The notes under the pieces: generated by a model
What the model was told of the DNA's origin: nothing
Database searches by the model: none
The model's input: the letters and a program-made list of their open reading frames with translations, nothing else
Assembly: GCA_945861535.1 (NCBI GenBank)
Contig: CAMAUZ010000004.1
Coordinates: forward strand, 1-64,000
Source: Akkermansia muciniphila
GTDB taxonomy: Bacteria > Verrucomicrobiota > Verrucomicrobiia > Limisphaerales > BJHT01
Length of the DNA: 64,000 bases
Reading direction: 5' to 3'
In this document: piece by piece, positions 56,659-64,000 of the stretch
Layout of the letters: every line of letters starts with the position of its first letter
Position numbering within the stretch: position 1 is the stretch's first letter
Made by a program: the position numbers and the translations under genes

Positions 56659-56688
56659 CCCGCGTTTCACCCGCGCTCCACGGCGCGC

Positions 56689-57720
56689 TCAAAAGAGGAG
56701 CAGTTCGACGTGCTGGGTGCCGTGGCTGGTGAGTTCCCAGCGGGCGCCGCGTTTGGTGACGAGTTTACGGCAGGGGTGTTTTTTCTGCTCGGTCTCGTTG
56801 ACGGAAAGGAGCTGGATGCGGGCGGTGTTGCCGATTTCGGAGGCGGCGCGCGGGATGATGCGGCAGGGGATGCCGGTGTAATTGAGCGACAGTTCGTAGC
56901 CGACCACGCCTTCGCGTTCGGCAGTGGGATTGCGGGTCACGAGCGGGGCGTAGCGTTTGACCCACGGGACGTCGGCTTTGCGGACGAAGAGGCGGCAGAG
57001 TTCGGGTTGTTGCTGGATGAATTTGACGAGACTGAAGTTTTTCCCGGCGACGCGCTGTTCGCGGAGGATGGCGGCGGGGTCGAGGCCGAGGAGGTTGAGG
57101 CCGCTGTATTCGCCGTGGTCGTTGCGCTGGGTGGGAAGGAATTTCTTGTACCAGCCGGAGAAGTGGTCGTTGACGAAGAGGTTGAGCTCGAAGTGGAGGT
57201 GGGCGCGTTCCCTGGAGATTTGTTCGCGGGTGTTGGCGGTGCGGCCCATGAGGGCGACGACGTCGCCAGCCTTGACGGGCGTGCCGTATTGGAGGCCGGG
57301 GCGGATTTCCTTGAGGTGCGCGTAGAGGGAGAAAATCTCCAGGCCCTCGACGCGGTGCATGATGACGAGGTAGTTGCCGTAGTTGGAGAGGTTCGCGCGC
57401 TTGTTGGTGTAGGCGACGATGCCATCGGCGGTGGCGAGGATGGCGTCAGTGGGTTCCTGTTTTTTGTCGCGGCTGACGCAGCGGATGTCGAGGCCCTCGT
57501 GGAGTTGCCAGCCGTCCGAACGCACGCAGCCGAAGGTGCCGCTGGCCCAAGGTTTGCCGGTGGTGCCGACATAAAAACGCTCCTCGCCACCGGGTTCGAA
57601 AAGCGCGCGGTTGGCGGTGGGAAGGCGGAAGAGTTGCGCAGGGGCGGCGGTGCCGGCGACGCACGCGCAAACGCACAGGAGCGCGGCGGCGAGAGTGCCG
57701 AGGGGACGAAAGAAAGGCAT
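56689..57720 (-). CDS. M23 family metallopeptidase (secreted)
   Basis: WQLHEGLDIRCVSRDK...ILATADGIVAYTNKRANLSNYGNYLVIMHRVEGLEIFSLYAHLKEI...GRTANTREQISRERAHLHFEL. Confidence 0.9.
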   Translation of the reverse strand: MPFFRPLGTLAAALLCVCACVAGTAAPAQLFRLPTANRALFEPGGEERFYVGTTGKPWASGTFGCVRSDGWQLHEGLDIRCVSRDKKQEPTDAILATADGIVAYTNKRANLSNYGNYLVIMHRVEGLEIFSLYAHLKEIRPGLQYGTPVKAGDVVALMGRTANTREQISRERAHLHFELNLFVNDHFSGWYKKFLPTQRNDHGEYSGLNLLGLDPAAILREQRVAGKNFSLVKFIQQQPELCRLFVRKADVPWVKRYAPLVTRNPTAEREGVVGYELSLNYTGIPCRIIPRAASEIGNTARIQLLSVNETEQKKHPCRKLVTKRGARWELTSHGTQHVELLLF

Positions 57721-57756
57721 GACGCGCGGGGGGACGACGGGGCGGCGGGGCGGCGG

Positions 57757-58275
57757 TCAGTACTGCTCGCCGCGTTTTTGCATGGCGGTGGCGAGGAGGT
57801 TGAGCCCCTTGACGAAGCGCTCGGCGTCCTCGCGGGTGCCGTCCATGCGGAAGATCAGTTCGCCGCCGGCGGTGTGCTGGCGGAGAAGCGGCGCGCCGAT
57901 CCAGCGGCCCGCGGGATATTCGCTGTAGATCGCAAGGTGGCGGCCGCGATGGGAGAGGCTGGTGGTTTCGAGAACCAGAGCGCCATGGGTGGTGAACTTG
58001 AGCTGGATGCCGAACTTGCCGTCACCTTCCAGCAGCTTGGCTTCAGTGACGGAGGTTTCATCGAGGATCGGCTCTTTTCCGACGATGAGTTTGAGGGGGG
58101 GATCGAGGAAAACGACGATCGCCTGGGTGCGATCGGCGGCGTCGGGGCGGGCCTCGACAAAGATGCGCAGCGTGCTGGCATCCGCGGCTTTGGGGAGGCT
58201 GTTGGTCTTGCAGCCGACGGCGAGCAGCGTGAAGAAAAGCAGAATGATGTTGAACGGCCCCGGACGAAACTTCAT
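57757..58275 (-). CDS. Lipoprotein with SecD P1-head-like domain
   Basis: Lipobox LLAVGC; LRIFVEARPD...ILDETSVTEAKLLEGDGKFGIQLKFTTHGALVLETTSLSHRGRHLAIYSEYPAGRWIGAPLL. Confidence 0.65.
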   Translation of the reverse strand: MKFRPGPFNIILLFFTLLAVGCKTNSLPKAADASTLRIFVEARPDAADRTQAIVVFLDPPLKLIVGKEPILDETSVTEAKLLEGDGKFGIQLKFTTHGALVLETTSLSHRGRHLAIYSEYPAGRWIGAPLLRQHTAGGELIFRMDGTREDAERFVKGLNLLATAMQKRGEQY

Positions 58276-58320
58276 AGTGCCGCCAAGAAAGTTGAACGAG
58301 CAAACAAAGTAAAGTGTGAT

Positions 58321-58494
58321 ATGGGAAAACAGCTAAATAAGGTCATCAAAAAACGTCGTCGCGTCAGTTATTTGAAGCGCAAAAAAGAGGCGGCGGTGGC
58401 GGCGGCTGCCACAGCGGCCACGGCCAAGAAGGCGGCCACCGCTGCGGCCCCGGTCAAGAAGGTCAGCAAGGCGGCGGCAGCGGCAGCGGCGTGA
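58321..58494 (+). CDS. 57-aa Lys/Arg/Ala-rich basic protein (histone H1/nucleoid-like tail)
   Basis: MGKQLNKVIKKRRRVSYLKRKKEAAVAAAATAATAKKAATAAAPVKKVSKAAAAAAA*, followed by a strong intrinsic terminator. Confidence 0.75.
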   Translation: MGKQLNKVIKKRRRVSYLKRKKEAAVAAAATAATAKKAATAAAPVKKVSKAAAAAAA

Positions 58495-58515
58495 GGTGAC
58501 GGTCGGTTATTTCGA

Positions 58516-58543
58516 GGCCACCCGGGTTGGGTGGCCTTTTTTT
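58516..58543 (+). terminator. Rho-independent terminator
   Basis: GGCCACCC-gggtt-GGGTGGCC-TTTTTTT, 22 bp after the 57-aa ORF stop. Confidence 0.93.
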
Positions 58544-58624
58544 GTCGGTGGCGGGGCAGGCCGGGCGTGCGGGGCAGCAGCAACCCAAGCGAAGCGCGAC
58601 CGGTCTCCGGTCGCAGCGGCATCA

Positions 58625-58710
58625 TCGGAGCCGAGGCGTTGGCAATTTCTTGCGCCGTCGCGGGCGCGAAGCCGCTGCGGTTGGTCCGCGGCGGACACAG
58701 CCGCGCTCCG
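58625..58710. repeat. Degenerate/rearranged copy of the GGAGCGCGGCTGTGT family (copy 3)
   Basis: gccgctgcggttggtccgcggcggacacagccgcgctccg right end intact. Confidence 0.65.
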
Positions 58711-58828
58711 TGCGAGGCGGGCCGCTCGGAGTTCGCGACGGCATAAACACCGCCAAGTTTCGGCGGCGGGAGCGACGGTGTGAGTCACGGTGGCGGAGTG
58801 CGGTCGGGCAATTCTGTTTACAAAAATT

Positions 58829-60040
58829 ATGGAACAACTAGCGACGGTTTTGGTGCGTCCAGGGGAGGCGGATCGGTTGATCGCGGGACATCCGTGGCTC
58901 TACAAAGGCTCGATCTTGCGGATCACCGCGGCGGTGGCAGACGGGGCCGTGGTGCAGGTGAAGGATCATCGGCAGCGGTTTCTCGGGGTGGGCTTCTACA
59001 ATTCCAAATCCAAGATCGCGGTGCGGATGCTCGCGCCGGACCGGGTCGAGGTGAACGAGAAGTTTTTCGCCGAACGCATCCGCGCGGCGCTGGCGCTGCG
59101 GACGCGCTACATGCCGGGGGCGACGTCGTTTCGTGTGGTGAATTCGGAGGGGGATTTGCTCAGCGGTTTGATCGTGGACAAATACGAGGACGTGCTGGTG
59201 TTGCAGACCTCGTCGCTCGGGATGGATCAGCGGAAGGGGATGATCCTCGCGGTGCTGCAGGAACTGTTCGCGCCGCGGGCGATTCTGGAACGGAACGATA
59301 TGGCGTCGCGGCGTTTCGAGGGGCTGCCCGAGGCGCAGGGGACGATCGTGGGCGAAGCGCCGGGACCGGTCGGGGTGAAGCTAAACGGCCTGGAATTCAA
59401 GCTCGACCTCGCGACGGGGCACAAGACGGGCCTGTATCTGGATCAGCAGGAGAACTACCGGCGCGTGGCCGAACTGGTGAAGACGACCAACGCGAAGCAG
59501 GTGCTGGATTGCTTCAGTTTCCTCGGCGGGTTTGCGCTGCACGCGGCGCAGGCCGGGGCCGAGCGGGTGCTGGGGTTGGACCAGAGCGCGGACGCGGTCG
59601 CCGCCGCGACGCAGAACGCCGCGGCCAACGGCTTGGCCGAGCGCTGCACGTTTGAGGCGGCGAATGTGTTCGACTGGCTGAAGGCGCAGACGGTCCCCGC
59701 GCCACACGAGAAGGTCGTGCCGCGCTTTGATTTCATCGTGCTCGATCCGCCGTCGTTCACGCGCAACCGCGACTCGGTGCCGGACGCGCTGCGCGGGTAC
59801 AAGGAAATTCATCTGCGGGCGCTGAAGCTGCTGCGCCCCGGCGGCACGCTGGCGACGTTCTGCTGCTCGCATCATGTGGATGCGAACCTGTTTCTCGACT
59901 CAATCTTGGCGGCGGCCTACGACTGCCATCGCGTGCTGCGGCGCGTGGCGGTATTCCATCAAGCGCCGGATCATCCGGTGCTCCCGTCGGTGGCGGAGAC
60001 AGAGTATCTCAAGGGATTTGCCTTCGAGATCGCGCGGTAA
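58829..60040 (+). CDS. Class I SAM-dependent rRNA methyltransferase (RlmI-like), second paralogue
   Basis: ADRLIAGHPWLYKGSI; GHKTGLYLDQQENYRRVAELVKTTNAKQVLDCFSFLGGFALHAAQAGAERVLGLDQS; FIVLDPPSFTRNRDSVPDALRGYKEIHLRALKLL. Confidence 0.95.
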   Translation: MEQLATVLVRPGEADRLIAGHPWLYKGSILRITAAVADGAVVQVKDHRQRFLGVGFYNSKSKIAVRMLAPDRVEVNEKFFAERIRAALALRTRYMPGATSFRVVNSEGDLLSGLIVDKYEDVLVLQTSSLGMDQRKGMILAVLQELFAPRAILERNDMASRRFEGLPEAQGTIVGEAPGPVGVKLNGLEFKLDLATGHKTGLYLDQQENYRRVAELVKTTNAKQVLDCFSFLGGFALHAAQAGAERVLGLDQSADAVAAATQNAAANGLAERCTFEAANVFDWLKAQTVPAPHEKVVPRFDFIVLDPPSFTRNRDSVPDALRGYKEIHLRALKLLRPGGTLATFCCSHHVDANLFLDSILAAAYDCHRVLRRVAVFHQAPDHPVLPSVAETEYLKGFAFEIAR

Positions 60041-60084
60041 CGCAGCGGCCGCAGTGAACGGGGCGCAGGCAGCGGGAACTGAAT

Positions 60085-60185
60085 TTGGCAGGGGAATTTG
60101 GGGCAAAGGAATGGGGACGAAGAAGTGGATGCACTGGATGACGGTTCCCTTGTCCCCATTCCTTTGCCCTAAATTCCCTTGCCAA
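60085..60185. repeat. Word-repeat palindrome F1, copy G
   Basis: ttggcaggggaatttggggcaaaggaatggggacgaag ... cttgtccccattcctttgccctaaattcccttgccaa (2 mismatches, 1 indel). Confidence 0.95.
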
Positions 60186-60307
60186 CTCCCCTGCCCCAAT
60201 TCCCTGCAGCCACAAAGTCTGCACTCAAAGCCGGGGTCAATCGTGCCGATGCTTCGGGGATGATGATCGGATTTGCGAACGGCGGACGGGGCGGCTAGAA
60301 AAACTCA

Positions 60308-61540
60308 ATGAAGGCGCGCGGGCTGGGATTTCTTTCAGTGTTGCTAAACATCGCTCTGCTGGCGGCAGTGGCGGTGCTGTGGCAGCGCCCCGCCCCCGCC
60401 CTCTTGCCCGCGCCGCTGCCAACAGTCGCGGCGCGGGGCGGCACGAATACCGCAACGACCCCGCGCCCGCGCGCGACGCAGGGGACCGAGCCGACGATCA
60501 TCCCGGCGCAGCTGGATTGGCGCGAACTCGAGTCGGAGGATTACCGGAAATACATCAGCAATCTCCGGGCGATCAATTGTCCCGAGGAGACCATCCGCGA
60601 CATCATCATCGCCGACGTCAACAAGCTGTTCGGCTCGCGCCGGTCGCAGATCGAGGTGACGCCCAAGGAGTACAAATTCTGGCAGGCCGAGGAAATGCGG
60701 CAATGGGACGACCCCGTGCTGCGCGACCGCCAGCGCAAGATTCAGGACCTCGAACTCGAGCGCCGCGCCCTGATCAAGGACTTGCTCGGCGTGGATTATC
60801 AGCAGGAGACGCAGAAGATGATCGGCGGATCGAGCGTACTCGACCGCATGTATGGCTTTCTGCCGCCCGACAAACGCGAGCGGGTGCAGGCGCTCATCGA
60901 GCGTTCCAGTCTGATCGAGCAGGAATTTTATCAGGAAGCCGACGGCGATCTGTCGCCCGAGCAGCGGAGCCAGTTGAAAAAACTGCGCGCCGAAACCCGC
61001 GCCCAACTGACCCAGACCATGAGCCCGGCGGAACTCGAGGAATACGACCTGCGCAACTCCCCTTCCGCCCACGCCATCCGCGCCAATCTCGCCGGGATCG
61101 AACTGACGGCCGAGGAGTTCAAGGAGGTTTACCGACTACGGAAATCCTTCGATGAACAGTTCGAGGACGGGGCCGACGGACCGGAGCGGGAGAAAGCAAA
61201 AAAACAGCTCGAGGACCAGATCCGCACGGCCTTGGGCGGCCCGCGCTTTGCCGAATTCCAGCGCGCGCAAGATCCCGATTTCCAGCAACTCCACCGCGTC
61301 ACCGAACGCTACCAACTCCCGACCGAGGCGGCGGTGAAACTGTATGACCTCAAACGAACCGCGCTCGAATCGCGCCTCAAGCTGGAGACCAACACCCAGA
61401 TCATCGGCGAACAGCGGTATGCCGCCATCGAAGCCATCTCCACCGAAGTGCAGCGCGCCGTAAAAGAAGTCCTGGGTGACAAAGGCTACAAATACCTCCT
61501 GTCCCGTGGCGGCGAATGGATGCTGAAGCCGGGGGAGTGA
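60308..61540 (+). CDS. Membrane-anchored hypothetical protein with long helical domain
   Basis: N-terminal TM LGFLSVLLNIALLAAVAVLW then YRKYISNLRAINCPEETIRDIIIADVNKLF...; typical codon usage, no family signature. Confidence 0.75.
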   Translation: MKARGLGFLSVLLNIALLAAVAVLWQRPAPALLPAPLPTVAARGGTNTATTPRPRATQGTEPTIIPAQLDWRELESEDYRKYISNLRAINCPEETIRDIIIADVNKLFGSRRSQIEVTPKEYKFWQAEEMRQWDDPVLRDRQRKIQDLELERRALIKDLLGVDYQQETQKMIGGSSVLDRMYGFLPPDKRERVQALIERSSLIEQEFYQEADGDLSPEQRSQLKKLRAETRAQLTQTMSPAELEEYDLRNSPSAHAIRANLAGIELTAEEFKEVYRLRKSFDEQFEDGADGPEREKAKKQLEDQIRTALGGPRFAEFQRAQDPDFQQLHRVTERYQLPTEAAVKLYDLKRTALESRLKLETNTQIIGEQRYAAIEAISTEVQRAVKEVLGDKGYKYLLSRGGEWMLKPGE

Positions 61541-61557
61541 CTGGTCGGTGACGCAGT

Positions 61558-61642
61558 CTTGTAGGAGACTCTAACCATTTCCTCGCGAGACGCGTGCCTG
61601 GGCGGAAGGAGGTTAGCGTCTCCTAACGTCGTCTCCTACAAG
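61558..61642. repeat. Internally deleted copy of the TTGTAGGAG...CTCCTACAA MITE-like element
   Basis: cttgtaggagactctaacc ... ggaggttagcgtctcctaacgtcgtctcctacaag. Confidence 0.88.
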
Positions 61643-61887
61643 ACCGCCCCGCGCTACCGTGCCCGTAGTTCGGAAGTCGCAGCTACCTCAGCTGCGGTTC
61701 GCTCGTCACCCCGGAAAAAGCAGTTGAAACCACGAAAGACACGGATGACACGAAAAGGGAACCCATTGCTCCAAGCTCCGGGTTCATCCGGCGGGTGAGG
61801 TTTTTCGGTGCCGGCATGACTCACTCTCCACCTTCGTTTTCGTGTGTTTCGTGCATTTCGTGGTTCAATTCAACTCCGCTTCTTGGC

Positions 61888-63375
61888 TCACACTTTGCCC
61901 GCTGCCGGGACTTCGTAGCCGGGATGGTTCGCATCCTTGAGCAGTGCGTTGGCTTCGGTCTGGAACTCGCCGGTGTGTTGCTCGGTCTTGGGATCGAAGG
62001 TGAGCCAGGGGCCAACCGTGTATTCCGCACCGTCCTCGGGCACGCCTACGCCGTCGCGCATGAGGGCGTGGAGTTTCATGAAGTGCTCGTGGGCGTCGGT
62101 GTTGTCGCCGAAGCGGCCGGCCTTGGCGTTGAAGGGCACCTTCTTCCCGAGGCGGTAGGAGTTGTTCATGAGATGACCGAGGACGCAGCCGTAGTGGGCT
62201 TCGTTGGCGTTGCCATTGGCCATCTCGGGCTTGCCCGCGCGGCAGGCGGCGATGAAAGCGCCCCAGTTGCCACCGGGAGTTACTTTGCCGGAGGGCACGG
62301 AGACTTTCTCTCCTTTGTCACTGCCTTTGGGATAGTAGAGACCGCGCACGATCTTCCCGCCGTCCTCGAAGTAATACTCATTCTCCACTTGGTTCTGATA
62401 ACCCTTGTAGTGGACGTTGCGCACGTTGAAGAACACCTGCTGGCCGTTCGCATACTCACCGATGCCGAACATCGTGTTGGGAGTCTCGCCCTGATCGTTC
62501 CACTGAAAGCGTCCGCCAATGGCCATCGCGCGGACGGGATGAGTCAGCGCCGGGTCGAGCGCCCAGCGGGCCACGTCGAGCTGATGGGTGCCCTGGTTGT
62601 TGAGGTCGCCGTTGCCGGTCTTCCAGAACCAGTGCCAGTTGTAATGCACGAGATTGGCGTGGAATTCCTTGAGCTGGGCGGGACCGCGCCAGAGGTCCCA
62701 GTTGAGACCTTCCGGCGGCGCAGCGGGGGCCTTGAAGTCGATCCCTTTGCGGGGCTTGCAGCAGTAACCGTAGGAGACTTTGAGTTTGCCGAACTTGCCG
62801 GACTGAATTGCGGCGTGCAACCCGGCCAGCCCGGCATCACTGCGCCGCTGGGTGCCATGCTGGATGACAACGCCGTATTTCTTCTGCGCCTCGACCACCA
62901 CGCGTCCCTCGGCCACGTCGTGACTCATGGGTTTCTCGACATAGACATGCTTGCCGGCCTGCGCGGCCCAGATGGTCATCAGCGAATGCCAGTGATTCGG
63001 CGTGGCGATGGAGATGGCGTCGAGCGTGGGGTCTTCGAGCGCCTTGCGGACATCGGTGACGCCTTTGGTCGTGAGCTTGCCGGCCGCAGCAGGGTTCTTC
63101 GCCGCGGCCTTTTGCGCCTTCGCTTCGAGAGACTTTAATGCGCGATCCAGCACCCGCTGATCGGGGTCGATGAGATAGGCGATCTCGACATTGGGCTGCG
63201 ACAGCCAGCCGTCGATGTGCGACTGGCCGCGTCCGTTGCAACCGGCCACGGCGATGCGCAACCGGTCATTCGCGCCGATGACGCGGGCGGAGGACCGGGT
63301 ACCGCTAACCAGCGCGTAGGCGCCGGCCGCCAGCGCGGACTGTTTCAGGAAGGAACGGCGGGGGAGTGGATTCAT
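61888..63375 (-). CDS. Gfo/Idh/MocA family oxidoreductase with Tat signal
   Basis: LPRRSFLKQSALAAGAYALVSGTRSSA; LRIAVAGCNGRGQSHIDGW; ISIATPNHWHSLMTIWAAQAGKHVYVEKPMSHDVAEGRVVVEAQKKYGVVIQHGTQRRS. Confidence 0.95.
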   Translation of the reverse strand: MNPLPRRSFLKQSALAAGAYALVSGTRSSARVIGANDRLRIAVAGCNGRGQSHIDGWLSQPNVEIAYLIDPDQRVLDRALKSLEAKAQKAAAKNPAAAGKLTTKGVTDVRKALEDPTLDAISIATPNHWHSLMTIWAAQAGKHVYVEKPMSHDVAEGRVVVEAQKKYGVVIQHGTQRRSDAGLAGLHAAIQSGKFGKLKVSYGYCCKPRKGIDFKAPAAPPEGLNWDLWRGPAQLKEFHANLVHYNWHWFWKTGNGDLNNQGTHQLDVARWALDPALTHPVRAMAIGGRFQWNDQGETPNTMFGIGEYANGQQVFFNVRNVHYKGYQNQVENEYYFEDGGKIVRGLYYPKGSDKGEKVSVPSGKVTPGGNWGAFIAACRAGKPEMANGNANEAHYGCVLGHLMNNSYRLGKKVPFNAKAGRFGDNTDAHEHFMKLHALMRDGVGVPEDGAEYTVGPWLTFDPKTEQHTGEFQTEANALLKDANHPGYEVPAAGKV

Positions 63376-63407
63376 AGGTTGTGATGTAGGGGATGAAACG
63401 TGGGACT

Positions 63408-63620
63408 TCAGAGTGTGGTGGAGCGTTTTATGCGTTTGGCGTTCTTCGGAGTCTTGAGCAAACCGGCGGACTCCTCCAGCGCCTGATAGTCCGCCAGCGA
63501 CAGCAGGACGACCGCCGAAGCTCGGTTGCGCGTGATGATGGTGGGTGCGTGATCCTCGCAGACCTGCTTCATGGTCGAGGCGAGATTCTCTCGTGCGGCG
63601 GTGTAGGAAATGGCGTTCAT
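63408..63620 (-). CDS. Phd/YefM-type antitoxin
   Basis: MNAISYTAARENLASTMKQVCEDHAPTIITRNRASAVVLLSLADYQALEESAGLLKTPKNAKRI. Confidence 0.93.
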   Translation of the reverse strand: MNAISYTAARENLASTMKQVCEDHAPTIITRNRASAVVLLSLADYQALEESAGLLKTPKNAKRIKRSTTL

Positions 63621-64000
63621 GGGCCGGACGGTAGGGGGTTCATATCGGGCGTCAAGCGGCTTGCTTTGGGAACTACGTGAGGTGCGCAGTTCGGTTTCAC
63701 GCACATCTGATTGGCACCCGGTCTTAGCCGAGAGTTGCTGGGGAGAAGACTCGGGCAGCCGTTTTGCGGCTTTGGTGGAGGTGCCAGCCACAGCAGCAAG
63801 ACCCGAAAACCGCTAAAGCAGTTGCGCTGATTCGCCTGCCCTGACACCCGGCTAAAGCCGGGTGCTAATGAGATGGGGAATCGGCTGCAAGAAACTGAGA
63901 TGCGCCCTTACTTGAGTCAGTAGCCTGCCGACCCAGGGCCTCAGCGCCCCGGCCGCCGAGGCTCACCGGTTGCAACAGTGATCCGATGGCCGGAGCGTTT

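Noticed and set aside
1-64000. tRNA/rRNA genes and prophage/transposase genes
   Set aside because: No tRNA-like or rRNA sequence, and no integrase, transposase or phage structural protein recognised by reading; a tRNAscan-SE/barrnap run would be needed to exclude them formally.

Overview
This is a GC-rich, densely coding chromosomal window, most likely from a Verrucomicrobiota (PVC-group) bacterium. The lineage is inferred from a PVC-type CxxCH heme dehydrogenase, a DUF1501 protein, a CE15-like esterase, many Tat-signal TIM-barrel/Gfo-Idh proteins and galactose-oxidase-like proteins. About 50 CDSs are supportable. They include serS, glgA, hrpB, a dnaK-groES-groEL cluster, a HemQ-like chlorite dismutase family protein, a fused AhbA/AhbB-like (Lrp/AsnC) protein, and a Ser/Thr kinase-WD40 gene divergent from an FHA-GAF-(degenerate) cyclase gene. 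There are also two paralogous copper-radical-oxidase-like genes, two RlmI-like methyltransferases and three toxin-antitoxin-like loci. No rRNA, tRNA, CRISPR array, prophage or transposase was recognised. The most unusual content is intergenic: several families of dispersed palindromic elements. One class has arms built from short tandem 'words' (GGCARRSGAATKKG, CACTAACCKG, GCTCAAA, TCTTTTACC). A second class consists of nested hairpins ending in GGAGCGCGG. A third is a ~185-bp MITE-like element with TTGTAGGAG...CTCCTACAA termini. No mobilising enzyme is visible in the window. Many long ORFs in the track are antisense mirror ORFs caused by high GC and were discarded. CDS starts given here are often internal to the ORF-track start, chosen by signal peptide or family N-terminus.
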